A stretch of 64,000 nt of DNA from Tribonema minus (Eukaryota > Sar > Xanthophyceae > Tribonematales > Tribonemataceae): NCBI GenBank assembly GCA_017506865.1, contig JAFCMP010000529.1, positions 310,001-374,000 on the forward strand, written 5' to 3'. The position numbers were made by a program, and so were the translations under genes. Position 1 is the stretch's first letter, and every line of letters starts with the position of its first letter. Positions 11,129 through 23,837 of the stretch are shown here, in pieces. The notes beneath the pieces are model-generated. The model was not told the DNA's origin. It searched no databases and saw only the letters and a program-made list of their open reading frames with translations.

Positions 11129-14100
11129 TCAGGCGTTGCCGTAGCGGTTCTCCCCCTTGCCTCCGCCGCCGCCGCCGCCGTTGAACGTCTTGCCGAGCAG
11201 AAACTCGCGGTCAAACTCATTGTCCAAGAACTTGGCTTTGTCGACCTGTGACAGTTCAAACGTACAAAGTCGTGATGCATACTTTGAGTTCAAGCCCTTC
11301 GTATAAAAATTTGGAGCGCGGCAGAGAAGAAGCAAGGGAGCTAAAAGTTTCTCCTTGTGAGGTGTGCTGATAGCAGAGACCATTTGAGCCAGGGTTAGGG
11401 TTAGGATTAGGGTTAGGGTTAGTATTGCAGTACTCGAAGTCAGCGCCGATTGATGCTCTCGACTCTAATCAACAGGCAAACGCTTGCTGCTGACCACAGC
11501 GCATCACATGGGTCTGTACTTTCAAGTATCTTACTGTTGAAGGGGCGACACAAGCCTGGTCAAACACTTCATTCAGCATCATTTCACTGTTGTCGAGTAA
11601 CACAACTAGCGTTCATGTATACTTCTAAGGATGATCATTTGCAGTTTCTCGCCGTTAGAAAAGGTCCACAAGCCATGCAGACGTTGCTTCTTCAGTACAA
11701 GCAGCAACGGGAGAACACGGTTCAGTTCCGCAGGCTTGCATCCTGCGACTCTTCCCACTCACTGTGATGGCATACCCACTGTAGTGTGCAGACAAACCGC
11801 TGCTTCTCGGCACAGGAACGCATGCAACAAGGGCTAGGGTTAGGGCCGGCGCCAGTGCTCAACACGCGCGCGCTCACCTTCCTGGCCTTGTTGAGCGTGT
11901 GCGCGACGGCTGCGCGGTGGCGCATCCTGCGTGCGGAGCATCGGTGAATGCAGCAGCGCTCATATCAGTCATCTGCACCAACGCTCAGCTGTACGTGGAT
12001 CATCGCGCAGCAAGGCACAGCGGTCGGAGGGATCGTGGGCTGCAAATGATGGCTCAGCACCAGCTGGAATGGTGGTTACACGTGCGTGTCTAGTACTCTG
12101 GTTGTGGAGGGCTTCCTGCATGGCAAGCAATATATGGCCACCGTGCTTCTGAGCAGCATCTCAGGTACTTGAAGAAGGTACGGAGTTCTACGAGGCCTGG
12201 TGTCTTAAGCAGGTGCAGAATGCGCTGAAGTGCGGCAGTGCTGCATGAATCAGCGCCTGGAGCAACTTCCGTGGTGGAGTTGTGGTGTTGTGTATGTGGG
12301 GCAGTCTAGTTGTTGTAATTTCAGTTGGCATTCATTACTGCAGAGAACATGGTGGAAGGAATGACGTCTGAAGTGCGTTGAGATGCACAACGAGACATGA
12401 GGCTGGCAGCCCCCTATGCTCATCAATCATTTTCAATCACATGTGCGAAAAAAATGACACTTCTATCAGCACCTGGCGTCCAGACCCGCGGAAACGGCTT
12501 CCTCTCCGCCGAGGCCCCACACCTCCAGGCTGTCTATTTCAAAGCGCCGGTTCTGTGGGCAGCACCACGGCGCATCCAGCTGAGTTCAAGGGGCTCAGAG
12601 TGCGTGGGAAGTTGTACTGCGGAGCTCGTGTGGTGCATGCAGACTGCCATCGATGGTGCGGCTTCCTATGTTGCAAGCGCAACAGTGGGTGCGCATGCGA
12701 CGCACCGGCCGTGAGCATGCGCGCGCTCGAAGAGTGATTCGCATGGGTTTCTATACATGCTTCAATATACAAGGAAGGCCCTCCCTTAATCCTCCGGAGG
12801 TAGGGGGCGAGGGACCCATACCCATAGTGTAGAGGAGGCTAGCAAGGGGTAAGCTGCGCTCAGAGCGGGTCAGAGACCATCGCTCCCACCTCAGCAAAGG
12901 GGTTTGAACGTGCGTCAAATGCTGCTTTGCCTTGAACATGTGAGCAATAAACTACGTACACCTTGCAAGAATGGGTTCTGCCTTCCTGTGAGACGGTGTA
13001 ATTTCTACGTCAAGCACTTCCAACAGCACGATCTGCGTTACTTACTTCCGCCCGCAACTTCAAAGCCGTGAGCGAGCGCGCGCTCGTTGACTCGCATGCG
13101 CGGGTGTGTATTCACTTCAAATGTATGCACAGGTGACTGTGCACGCTACTCAACGTGTACGCCTGTATGATGCTCAATAAGATTGAGTGAGATGGATGCA
13201 GGTTCAGGGTGCGTCGCTGACAAACGGCGCACAATTCCGACTCATAATCTGTCTTCAAACATTCAAGTAAGCACACCGCATTTTACAGCCTGGGGTGCTT
13301 AAGACAGGGCCAGGTGCGGCAGATGCGCTATCCAACAGACTTGCACGCACATACATAATACATACTACAAACTTGAAGTTTGTGATGGGCGTTATCAGCA
13401 GGGCACACGCCATGTGTTGCTGAAAGAGGGGTCTACTTCACAACCTTTACTTCAATCCTTGCAGTTCTACAGGTGACTCACCGCTGAAGGACACAGCTCT
13501 CCCGGCTCGAAGGTCATGCAGTTGCTCTTGGCCACACTGGCCTCCGCGTCAAAGCTCTCGGGGATGAAGAAGCGGAAGCTGCGTGTGAGGCGAACAACAC
13601 AGCACTGCTCAGCGTCTAAGATGTTTTTTGAAGCAAAGGCGCCGCGATAGCTGACACTTTTGAAGAATAGAGGCTGGTGTTGAAGCAATCAACACCTGCG
13701 TCAAAGCTCTCCGGGATGAAGAAGCCGGAGCTACGCGTAGCGTTCGGGTGAAGGTTAGGGTCAGGGTTTTGCGCGCCGCTGTGCACAATACAGCACTGCT
13801 CAGTAGCTAACGCCGTTGAAGCAAGAAAATAAATGATGAAACAATCAAAACCTGAAACAGTGTGCAGTGAACAAGACAGCACTGCTCAGCGGCTAACATC
13901 TTTGTTCAAGCAAAGAAGTTGATGTTGACTGCGTATGCAATGAACGGCACATTGCAGCGGCGAACGTATTTGAAGCAGCATCGAAGTTGGTGGTGGCTGC
14001 ATGTGCAGTGAACGGCACAGCAGGCTCAGCAGCCACCACGTTGTTCTGAAGCAACGAAATTGGTGGTGGCTGCGTGTGCGGTGAACGGCACATTGCCGCG

Positions 14101-17100
14101 GCGAGCGTCTTTCTAAAAGCAACAAAGTTGGTGTGGTTGCATGTGTGGTGAACGGCACAATTCAGCAGGCAACGCCTTTGAAGCAAAGAAATTGATGTGG
14201 GAACAATGAACAACTGGTACAGTTTTTCCCAGTTTGAAAAAACATATTTGAAGTGTTCTGAAACTTTGATGCCGCTCTGTCATGTTGGAACTTCTCTCTC
14301 ACAACGCCGTGTTTTTCTATTAACTCTGGTAAATGAGCCATTTGGGGGTGCTTGTCTCCAGATTCCTGGTAATCACGCCTATTGGCGTTGCGCTCCTGAG
14401 AGTACTCTCAAGCGCTGTCAGTGGGTACTTGTAAACACGTGCGCTCGGCCTACTTGTAGCACACAGTCCAGCCCTGGAGCGATAGGTCAGGCAAGGCTGC
14501 AACGAGCAGCGCTGCATCGACATTGGGCGGGATGAGCGTGGCCACGACAGCATTCAGACTCCCTCGCCTCGTCAGGTGTGCGTGAAGATCATACGTATAT
14601 ATCGTGCCTCCACGACCGCGCCGCTCGGGCCTGATGTAAGCAGCGAGAGTTCGCTCGATTCATCACTAATTGTGAATTATATACTTCGAAGTATCCAATT
14701 TCAACAAGACTTTGTTGCATTCATGAGTACTTGAAGTGTATGAATGCAACTCGTCCGCTGCACGGCGCATCTACACACACCCCAGTTGACCACGTTGTTG
14801 CAAGACGCAGTCAAACCCGAAGCGCCAGGCGGTGTAACTTCAACTCTTTGTGGTACCCAACTTCAAGTGTCAGCGCGCACTCACTTGTCCCTTGTGCCGC
14901 CCATGCCGAGTCCATGCGGAAGCGAGAAGCCCTGCAACGGCGCACACGGTCACAGCAGCACTTGGCAAATTACGTAACTGCTCTCACAAATGCAGCAATC
15001 TCATCATCGCACTGCGGTGAACGCCAGAGCGTGCGCGCAGCATGTCAAGTTGAAGTGAACGAGGGGCCGAGGTAAATGTGTGAAGACCGCAGAAGCCTTG
15101 TAGGAATTAGCCGCAAGCACAGCAGGCGGCGCGAACCCCTCTTCTGCGTCAGCGCCCCTACGAGGAGTCCAAACGCGCCGCCCGTCAGCGCTGGTACTCG
15201 CAATCATCAAGCCACTGATGCCAACATGCAACAGCGAGCGGCTCCGAAGACAAGTGGCTTCGCTGTCAGACTCACAACGACGCAGAGGTCCACGTGTCAG
15301 CGCTCACAGGCTGGGCGGCGAAGCTATTCATGAGAAGTGATTCGTCGAGGACCCCATGTGTGCTGCTCTGCGGTGCAGACCCACAGCCCGTGCGCCCGCG
15401 CAGAGAGGACCTCGGCCTTAACCCTCAGTAGCCCTTCTTAAACACAGCACGCACACCAGCGCTCAGCACTGTGCGGCTGAGCGTTGCCACAAATTGGCCC
15501 TGCATCTGGAGCGCTGAACTGAAACAACAATTCTCAATAACGGTAGTAGCGCTGCGATTCCGAGCTGGCTGCGTCCTGGCGAGCAGCACGCGGCTGCGCT
15601 TTTGCGGCGATTGCGTCTTGTCAGCGGCGCCCTACGCACAGCAAGTGCTTCAGCATCCACTTCACGGCGCGCGTGGCACGACACGCATGGCAGCACAGTA
15701 GCGGCTGCGTTCTCCGGGGAACCCTGGCGCGCAGCACCGCTGCGAGGCGAGCGGCGTCAGCGCTCACACGCGCTCACACATCGAGCGCTGCTGACAGCGC
15801 TAACCCTGACCCTAACCCTAATATAGTGCGCGCCGCTTCAGGTCAGCAGCGGGCCACACAGAAGCGCATCTTGGCAACCACGCTCAACAGATCCTCATTA
15901 AGTACAAATTTGTGGGAGCTCGTCAGAATGATTAATGTAGCTGGTCGCGCTGGAACAGGCAATGCAGTGCTTGATACTGTCCTTGATAAAATACCTTCAA
16001 AGGTCACTTTGTCTACAGTTTGAAGTGGGCGTTTTCTAGCCGGCGTGCGCAAGGACTGTCCTGGCTGCAGCAGCAGCAGCAGAGCGCGAGAGCGCCGCTT
16101 GCTGGTGTCTCTCTTACTGTGGGCAGACCCTAGCCCTGACCCATATCCTAACCCTAACCCTAGCAAAATCAACACAGCACAGCGAACTCACCTTGAGGTT
16201 CAGGTACATGTAATTCCCTTCGGCAGTGCAGTGCTCGATAATGTTGTGATACAAGACCTTTGTCTGCGCTTCAAAGTGGGCGCAAGGACTGTCCTGGCTG
16301 CAGCAGCCCCAACCCTAACTTTAACCCTAACCCTAACCCTAACCCTAACCCTAGCGAGTTCAAGAAAGGCACGGCGAACTCACCTTGAGGTTCAGGTACA
16401 TGTAATTCCGTTCGGACGCCGGCTTACTCTGACACACTCTGAAGCTGGGAGACAGCTGGAACAGGAAGCTCTCGGATCCTCCGTAGAAGGTGTTCAACTG
16501 CATGCGTGAGCGCGTGCGAGAGGAGCAGTGTGTCAGTGCTCACCAGTCAGCGATATCACCGCGTCATTCAGACGTGGGCCGCCTCCGCTTCACAATCTTG
16601 GGCCTCTGTCGGCGGCAGCTGCATCAGGAGGTGTACCAAAATCCTTAGTATAGTATGTAGTGATGAGGACAGAGGTGGCTTGGCAGGCGTCCACGAAGGT
16701 CGCCATGACCCCCACGGCTACGGGGTAACTGCCACTACGGTGTAACTGCCAATACTTCTTCGCGTGTGAGGGCACCTAGAGCAGCGCTCAGGTTTATGGT
16801 TAATCAACTTGTGGTAGCATGACGGTCCGCAGCACACATGCCTACTCTGAACCCAATTCATTCACCAATCAACGCCAGCGTACTTGCAAAGCTCTGTGGA
16901 ACATTGGTGCATGCTCACTTCCTAGACGTGGCGTGTACGCAAGGCGTTCGTGCTGCGTATGAGCAATGCCAAGTCTATATATATACTTCTACTTGGTGTT
17001 GCCGTTACTAAAAAAAGTATGTGGACACTGAGCAAGGACCTCACGCCAAGTGTCCGATGCCGCGCCGCAGAGCACTGCCCCGCTGACCCAAACGCGGAAG

Positions 17101-20100
17101 GGCTGCCGGCTGGAGCTGGCCTACCGAACACGTGAGACCTTTCCAATACTGAACACCCATGCCTCGAACGCTAAAAGCTTGCACACAAAGTCTTTTGACT
17201 GGTTGATACTGTGGTACTGTTTGACTCGTGGCCAATTGCTGCAGCAGCGGCGACCACGGTTATTGGTGGAAGGCACTTGCGGCTAACCATCCCGTGTCAC
17301 CTAGAGCTCTACGATCTTTTGATTCGTTTTCATTATACTCGAAGGTGCTACTTTGACATTTTAGACTGTGTGTACGCTGGGCCCTGACCTCGCGCAACAG
17401 TCCGTTGCCACGCCGTCGAGCACGGCCCCCCTGATCCACAAGTATACAATGATCATGTGTGTGCACTCAGCGCTGACCTCATGCCGTTGCCACGATGCCG
17501 AACACTGCTCCGCTGTTCCATGAGCATACGTACCGTTACAATAATTGTACTTCTGATCATGTGTGCGTACTCAGCACTGACCTCGCGCCACGTGTCAGAT
17601 GCCACGCCGCTGAAGACCGTGCCGCTAGTTCATCAAAGTATAAATATCGCAGCAGATGTCAGCATCATGGATGTGCGCTGAGCAGTGACCTTGTGCCAAG
17701 TGTCCGATGCCACGTTGTTTATTAACGAATAAGGTGAGTCTGACAGCTGAGTGGTTTAAGCTGCGCACTTGTGGGGCTAATGAGGCCTTGAACGCGAGTT
17801 CAGTTCCTACGGGAAGCACAACGTGAACAGTAAAAAAAAAATAGCTTCAGCAACCTATAAAAAGATTTGTCTTCATAGTCTACATATCATTACAAAAATC
17901 AGAGATCAAAAAGAGTATGTGCACCTCGCGCCATGTGTCCGACGCCACGCCGCGCCGCTGTTTTACAAATCAATCACTCTCATGCCAAATGTTAACGACA
18001 CATCATAACAAATGTCAGCATCATGCGTGTACGCTGAGCACTGACCTCACGCCACGTGTCCGATGCCACGCCGCCGAGGACCGCGCCGCTGACCCTGTCC
18101 CGCAGCACCAGCAGCGACGGGCCGCCGTAGCCCATGATGCTGTGACAGAGCCTGCACCGTAACGAGGGGTGTGCGCAAAAGAACAAGAAGGGGTGAATAG
18201 GTTACCGTGCGCGTTCGCAACGTCGCGTGGACAGTTTCCCTGATGTTGAAGGGTAGGCGCATTGCCATGGGAGCGTCGCGTCGCAAGCTTTGCTGAAAGC
18301 CATGCGCTGTGCAAGAACAAGCAGCGCGCAGCTGCGGTTGCACAAATTCAATGCAAATGCAGAAAAAATGCAGTGCCTGCTGATACCAAGGACAGGCAAC
18401 TGTGCTGGCGCCGAACAAAGAAGCGTTGTTGGACTTCAACTCTTTGTCCGTTGCTACACGCTTGTACAGTATATACATGCTTCTACCTTCTTGAAGCTCA
18501 ATATTGTGCCCACTGCTACACGGATTCATGTCTTAGCTTTGGAGTGGCGGTGGGCTACAATAGAGCCATGCAAGTATCTGTCGAGAAGCCCAGACAATCG
18601 GCTTGGTCCCATGCACAGCATTGCGGAGCTGCCCTGCGGGCAGTGACTCTCTCATGTCAGGGTATGTACGTATCACACACCCCTGAATGCAAAATCACCC
18701 CCTAATGCCGCGCTTCACCACCCTCGTTTGCAGCTCTCCCCCATGTGCCAGATCAGCATGTTCACTGAAATGCCTCCTCCTACTTGTAGTCGACTTCCCT
18801 TGAGCAGTCTGCGGCAGCAGACGCCATCGCGATCAGCAAGGATCTCCACCAAGAGCAGAGCAATGGGGAGTCACCTGTTGAAGCTGAGGCCATCCTCGTC
18901 GCTGGTGAACAGCCGCACCCAGGGTCCCTGCGCCATGACGCGACCGATGGCCAGGCCCAACAGCTCCGGTCCAAGGCCAGACAGGACGGAGGAGGGCTGC
19001 AGCAGCCGAGGCGTCTCAAATTTCTGCGGGGCGGGTGGCAACGCATCGCATGAGCTCTTTTCAGCAACAGATTTCTGTGGAACACTGAGACCGTTGGCGT
19101 GAAGCTCAATGGGGAGTGCTTGCGGCACCATGATCATTTCAATCTCGAACTTCAACTTCAGTGGCGGCGTCCGCTCCGAGGCCAGACAGGACGGACGAGC
19201 GCTGCAGCAGCCGGGGCGTCTCAAATTTCTGCGGTGCAGAAAATGTCAGCCTGTGCCCAGTAGACGAAGCGTCTCAAATTGTTGCGGGGCATGTGGCGAT
19301 GCATCGCGTTAGCTCTGTCCAGTGGCAGACCTCTGTGGAACATGGAGACCGCTGGCGTGAAGCCTCATGTAAAGGGGAATGCTTGCAGCACGATTGACGC
19401 TTTGAACACATGATTGCGGCGACCTTCGCAATGTAAATGGTATCACCCTGTTCCTCCCATTCTGCAATGATCTGAAGGGAAATCGCCTTGGTGAGACGGA
19501 TTGAAACTGCACCAGTCATGATACCACTGGAATATAAGTGGGGTGTGTCAGGATGCTGCAAGATAAGGATACATCAACAGCACGGCAATGTGCAAGGCAC
19601 ATTGACAGCCTCCCGGAAAAGGACCAGCATCGGCTGCTTCATGGAGTGGAGTGCAAATACTCCACGTACGATGACAATCACGATCACCACAATCACATGC
19701 ACAGGCAATTGCACTGGAGAGGGAGGTATAAAAATTTGCAGCGGAGGAGAAAATGGCCTTCCGCGAGCTTTTCAGTGAAGATTATGGCCAGGCCTTAGTA
19801 ACTGCATAGCGTCTGAAACATCAGCGCGGCGGGTCATGACCAATACGTATTATGTATGACAGGCCATGAGATTGCGTGCTGAAGAGACTTATAGGGGTAG
19901 GGTTAGCTAACCCTAACCCTACCCCTAAGACATCAGGTACCAAGGTGCGCGCGCTGGCAGCCACAAAACCCTGCGGTTCAGCACTGTTGCAGTATGAGGC
20001 GCCGCACATTAGTGCAGCTGCTGCGTACTCCTGTACTGCTTGCGTAGAGCCTGAACGAGCCCGAATGATCAACATCAGGCTTGCTACCAGAGCCCTTGCC

Positions 20101-23100
20101 TCGTCACGTCAAACCCTTAACTGACGTGTACTCTAAGATGATGCCACCCTTTGGAGTCCAGACCAAGGTCAAAGGCAGTGAGGCGCTGCCAAGGTGTGGT
20201 CTGGCTTACCGGTGCGCTGGGTGGGAGCTTGTCATCGGGGAAGCACCGCCGCTGCATGTACGTCCCCAGCGCGTGATGCAAGAACGGAGCCTCCTCTGCC
20301 GCCTGTCCACGTGGTGATGATGATCAGCAAGAGCATACCAACAAGCCAACGAGCATTGTGAGCACAATTGTTTTCTGGAAAGAAGAATATGGAATCGGAG
20401 GTGCGCGACCGTGGGTGCAGCAAAGCAGCCAACGCTCACACAAACAGGATGTAAACTCGCGTGCTTCAGAGAATATGGTGCTGGCTGCACCGCGATCGAT
20501 GCCCTTGGGTATCCGTACCTCACAGCAACCACATGATTGGTACCTCAGACACGTCAAGCCATTGGGACGTGTGAATGGCATTGCCGCATGTACAGCCACA
20601 GCCGCTACAAGCAACGCGCGCAGCGCTGACCGCAACAGTGTGCAGAGCAGTGGGCAGCGTCGCGGTCACATGGTCGGCAGCAACGCCATGACTGCTGCAC
20701 AGTTGCGCCGACGGACAGTGAGGGCCCATCTCTCACCCACTGCGCAAACTGGTCGAAGGTGATGCCGCCGCCGCCGCCGCCGCCTATGCTGCTGCTGCTG
20801 CCGCCGCCGCTGAGTACGGCGTCGCTGGCGTTCATGCTGGCAATGTGCGCTAGCAGCGCCGCCGCCATGCGTGACGCTTTAAACTGCGCTAGCTCCACAG
20901 GGTGGCCCCACGCTGGACAGAGGGATAAGTTGGATGACCAAGAGCACTCAGTGAGTAGTGGCAATGCACACTCTGAGCGCCCTTACTTGCGGCGCAATCA
21001 ACGTTAGCACAGCCAAGGCAGGGTAGCTCTTGCAGTCACCGCTGCTTGGTCTTGTCACGCGCAACGCGCACGGCACTGCTATCACGACACCAGACCTCAG
21101 AAGCTAACGTCGGCTGCATGGTCACGTTTCCTGCACCCGTGCTGTCTCATGACGCACGTTGCTTGCAGACAGGTGCATTGAGCGTCAACTTCTTCAAGAA
21201 GTGTGAAAGCTTCTCAGGGCGTGTGAGCTGCACATGCACAGCATTTCACAGCCAGAACCATCACGTGCTCCAGTGCTGTCGTTAAAGCAAATACAGCCGC
21301 AGCCCAGGAAGTCACAGTTTGAACCTGGGCAGGAGCTCACCCCAACTTGAATCCTTGCCCAAGCCCTCAACCTCAACCTCACCAGAATTGCATGCCCACG
21401 TGCGCACGGCCAGCATTCCTGTCGCGTGCTCAAGTTTCGCAGCTGCGTGCCTACACATTGCCCAGCAAGCCACGCAGGTGCTTGATTGCTGGCGGTCCTT
21501 GGCGAGCTTCGAGCTCATGCTGCACAGAACCAGGTTCGCCATGATGCTGAAATCGCGTTCACGACACCCCTCCCACATGCACACTCATCCAAGTCGCCCC
21601 CTAACACGCACGGCGCCGTGCCTCCAGCCGCCGCCTTGTGTTCCTTTCAAGTCTCCTGAGCACTGAGTGCAGACCGCATACCTACCCTCACATAACAAGC
21701 CCGATACATACCCACACCATACTTCAAAGCGCATTCATGACAGTACATATGGCCCCACATACCCCACAATGCAATATACCCCATACACCTACCCCCACAT
21801 GACACATCTATACATACCCACACACGGTATAGTACGCGATACATACCTGCCCTCCCCGCAGCGTGCGTGAGCGTGAACACGCGCGCCAGCCCGCGCTTGT
21901 CCAGAACCCCCTCAGGTAACCGCCCCTCTACCCCATCGCCCCCCTCACGAAGCGGGGGGTCTGAAGAGGGGGACCGCTCCCCCTCCGTCCCTTGCTGCGC
22001 GCGGCTGGCGTTGAAGAGGATGTGCAGCGCGGATGCGCGCTTGCCTCTGCACGTGTTCGCTATGCCCTGCGTCGAAGGTGGGTATCAATGCGTCGTAGAT
22101 ATGTAGGTATACGTGGTGTGCACACATGACTTGTCGCAAATGTCGAATATCGGTATACATGCGTCGGTGTGCATGGTATGCACATGTGAGTTGGCACAGA
22201 AATGACGCATCTGTGACATCCTACGTGCACGGTTTGCGTGGTATACACTTACATGTAAGACGTCATGGAAGCATGACGGTTTTACAATGTGTCCTGCGCA
22301 CGTGGCAGGTCTTGCCGTGTGCGGAAGGGGAGTAACTTAACGGCCAGTATACCTATGGGCGCGGTTGCCCGTGCATGTGTTTTAGGATTGTGCAAGTAAA
22401 GCATCCAGGCTCACGGACAATTGTGACTACGCCTAGCCGGCTGGGTGCGGCAATTCCGCCATTGTCTTGCGCACAATGGATACACCCAGCAGACGCGTGC
22501 TGTGCTCAATGCGTATCTGGGCTGCTGGCTGCTGCAGTCATGACGCCACACGACTGCAGTGCCGCGCAAGTCAGTGACTCGAGGTGGAGCGTGTGAGACG
22601 GTGTGAGCATCGCGAACCCCGCTGCGCATGCCGCAAGCACAGTTGCGGCAGTGTGCACTTCAATGGCTGCTGTGCGGAGCGCGGCTCGTCTGAGCATCAT
22701 TGACGCTAAGACTGGGTAAGTTACTGGAGCGACTGCGCCGCGGCTTACAATAATCACATGTGATGGCACAACTGTGAGCTGGCTCGTTTACCAAGCATGT
22801 ATGTTGCGCGACGGTGGGCGTATGAGACACTTGAAACATAGGCTGGGCGAGCCACAAAGCACACCGCAGGCAATAACGCAGCTGCATACACCGCGCCATC
22901 GACTTGTAGGTACATAGGCGGCCTTGAGACGCGCGGGCTGAACGGAGGCAACTCGGAGCTATACTGTCCACGCACTCAGTAGGTGACGTGCAGGCGCGCC
23001 ATGGAGTACATCATATACCTACTGTATATGGCATGGCACTTATGCTGACCACACCCCGTGATGACACCCGCGTGCCAGCAGTTATGCGTGATGTGCGCCC

Positions 23101-23837
23101 AATGTCGATGCGCTGCTGCTGAGCTTCTCCCCGGTGACGCTGCTTCTGCCTGACAAGAGCAATTTGGCAACCGGTCTGTTGCTGCTTCTACCTCGCTTGT
23201 TATAGCAGAGGCTGGAGAGCAGATCAGTCAGGTGCCACCTGATGTCTGTGCTACAGTATTACATGTTGTGCCCTTGGCTGCAGCGGCAGCTCTGTCGCAC
23301 TTTGATATCTTATCAGGCAAATGATGAGAAACGATGGTGACGTCATCTCCTGCTTGGTGAACTGCAAAACGCAGGTGTATGCAGTCAGAAGTTGAAGTTG
23401 CGTGTCTCCATGTCACACTCACGGCCTACTGAAAACCGCCTGTGATGCCCAAGCCGGTCAATCAGTATCTACCGCTTGCGAGCCTTGCAGTCAGCTGGTT
23501 TGATTCACGGCGATGCGGCGTTGCGCACAGCCCCTGCTGCACCCTCTTGAACGATGTTGCAAAACTCACAGCTTGAACTCACCTCTCCAAAGGCAGCCAG
23601 CGAGAGCGTGACGCCGCCCTCTGCCACAGAGTGAGACACCTCAGCGCCCTCCCCGCCAGTGGCGTACACAGCGGCCAGCTGCTGCGCAAACCACGGCAGT
23701 TCTGGCAACCCCACGAAAGCCGCAAAGGCTTCGGGGTTCACAGCCCCGCCTTCCTCCGTCAGCCTCGTGTGCAGCTCCACGAGCTGCAGAGTTCGCAGCA
23801 TGATACAGCATGATGCATCCGAGCTGGTTCGAGACAT
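11129..23837 (-). CDS. EF-hand-like plus TLDc domain protein, MEAK7-like
   Basis: Twelve minus-strand exons with agreeing phases: 23583-23837, 21847-22066, 20737-20912, 20210-20302, 18875-19023, 18046-18151, 16384-16497, 14885-14931, 13482-13578, 12473-12552, 11878-11926 and 11129-11245. They give about 500 residues. The first three exons form an EF-hand-like region (VTLSLAAFGE, ALHILFNAS, LDKRGLARVF, ITFDQFAQW) with poor calcium loops. A complete TLDc domain follows: WVRLFTSDEDGLSFNR, GPSLLVLRD, FYGGSESFLFQL, NYMYLNLK, LPHGLGMGG, CMTFEPGEL and FEIDSLEVWGL. In family terms TLDc proteins bind V-ATPase or act in oxidative-stress and lysosome/TOR functions; human MEAK7 has the same order. The start codon is uncertain: an acceptor-like site inside the first exon at 23784 may mean an extra upstream exon. 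One donor is GTCAGT (after 18046). Several introns carry exon-edge copies and telomere-type blocks. Confidence 0.85.
11391..11422. repeat. Interstitial telomere-type block (TTAGGG)
   Basis: About five TTAGGG-type units, one GATTAGG variant, in the last intron of the TLDc gene. Confidence 0.85.
11831..11846. repeat. Telomere-type block beside a 5' splice site
   Basis: GGGCTAGGGTTAGGG lies about 31 bp inside the intron that begins at 11877 on the minus strand. Confidence 0.75.
13680..13880 (-). repeat. Acceptor-side copy of the TLDc exon at 13482-13578
   Basis: The sequence encoding FFIPESFDA and the adjoining upstream intron (ACAGCACTGCTCAGCG-type end) is repeated at 13690-13740 and again partly at 13785-13880. 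A telomere-type block (13752-13769) is inserted in the first copy. Confidence 0.75.
13880..14200. repeat. Intronic minisatellite, about 65-bp units
   Basis: Roughly five to six diverged units containing TGAACGGCACA, a GCAGCGGCGAACG-like segment and GAAGCAANGAAGTTGGTGG. They extend the exon-edge copy array at 13680-13880. Confidence 0.75.
15800..15821. repeat. Interstitial telomere-type block
   Basis: CTAACCCTGACCCTAACCCT in an intron of the TLDc gene. Confidence 0.8.
16128..16163. repeat. Telomere-type block beside a pseudo 5' splice site
   Basis: CCCTAGCCCTGACC...CCTAACCCTAACCCTAG lies about 27 bp beyond the donor of the exon-edge copy at 16185-16250. It mirrors the block at 16308 beside the real donor. 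Confidence 0.8.
16185..16290 (-). repeat. Copy of TLDc exon end (16384-16497) with donor
   Basis: CTCACCTTGAGGTTCAGGTA and the following bases repeat the real exon end (MYLNLK and its GTGAG donor). The whole unit, including the adjacent telomere-type block and a GACTGTCCTGGCTGCAGCAG segment (also at 16050-16080), has been duplicated. Confidence 0.8.
16308..16354. repeat. Telomere-type block beside a 5' splice site
   Basis: The longest perfect run in the window: about seven CCCTAA units ending about 29 bp from the intron start at 16383 (minus-strand donor after 16384). Confidence 0.9.
17030..18000 (-). repeat. About six scattered copies of a TLDc exon end
   Basis: Segments resembling CTGACCTCACGCCACGTGTC followed by CCGATGCC...CCGC recur near 17036, 17388, 17478, 17578, 17690 and 17925. 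They copy the last ~45 bp of the exon ending at 18046 together with its GTCAGT donor. Between copies the intron is AT-rich with its own ATCATGTGTGTGCACTCAGC repeats. Confidence 0.8.
19024..19400 (-). repeat. Acceptor-side copies of the TLDc exon at 18875-19023
   Basis: GGCCAGACAGGACGGA and GGCGTCTCAAATTTCTGCGG recur at 19175-19235 and, more decayed, at 19262-19290. The intronic GTGGAACA...GGCGTGAAGC segment at 19077-19130 recurs at 19335-19390. Confidence 0.8.
19892..19928. repeat. Telomere-type inverted repeat (hairpin)
   Basis: GGGGTAGGGTTAG is followed directly by CTAACCCTAACCCTACCCC, so both strands of the telomere motif meet head to head at an AGCT centre. It lies in the TLDc intron between 19023 and 20210. 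Confidence 0.85.
21670..21846. repeat. CATACCC-rich low-complexity tract
   Basis: A C/A/T-rich stretch with repeated CATACCC and CCACAT words just inside the intron after the exon 21847-22066. The other side of that exon (22080-22260) shows related GTATGCACATGTGAGTTGG-type repeats. Confidence 0.6.

Noticed and set aside
16308..16354. Chromosome end or assembly break at telomere repeats
   Set aside because: Blocks are short, degenerate, in both orientations, and lie inside introns with exons continuing in phase on both sides.
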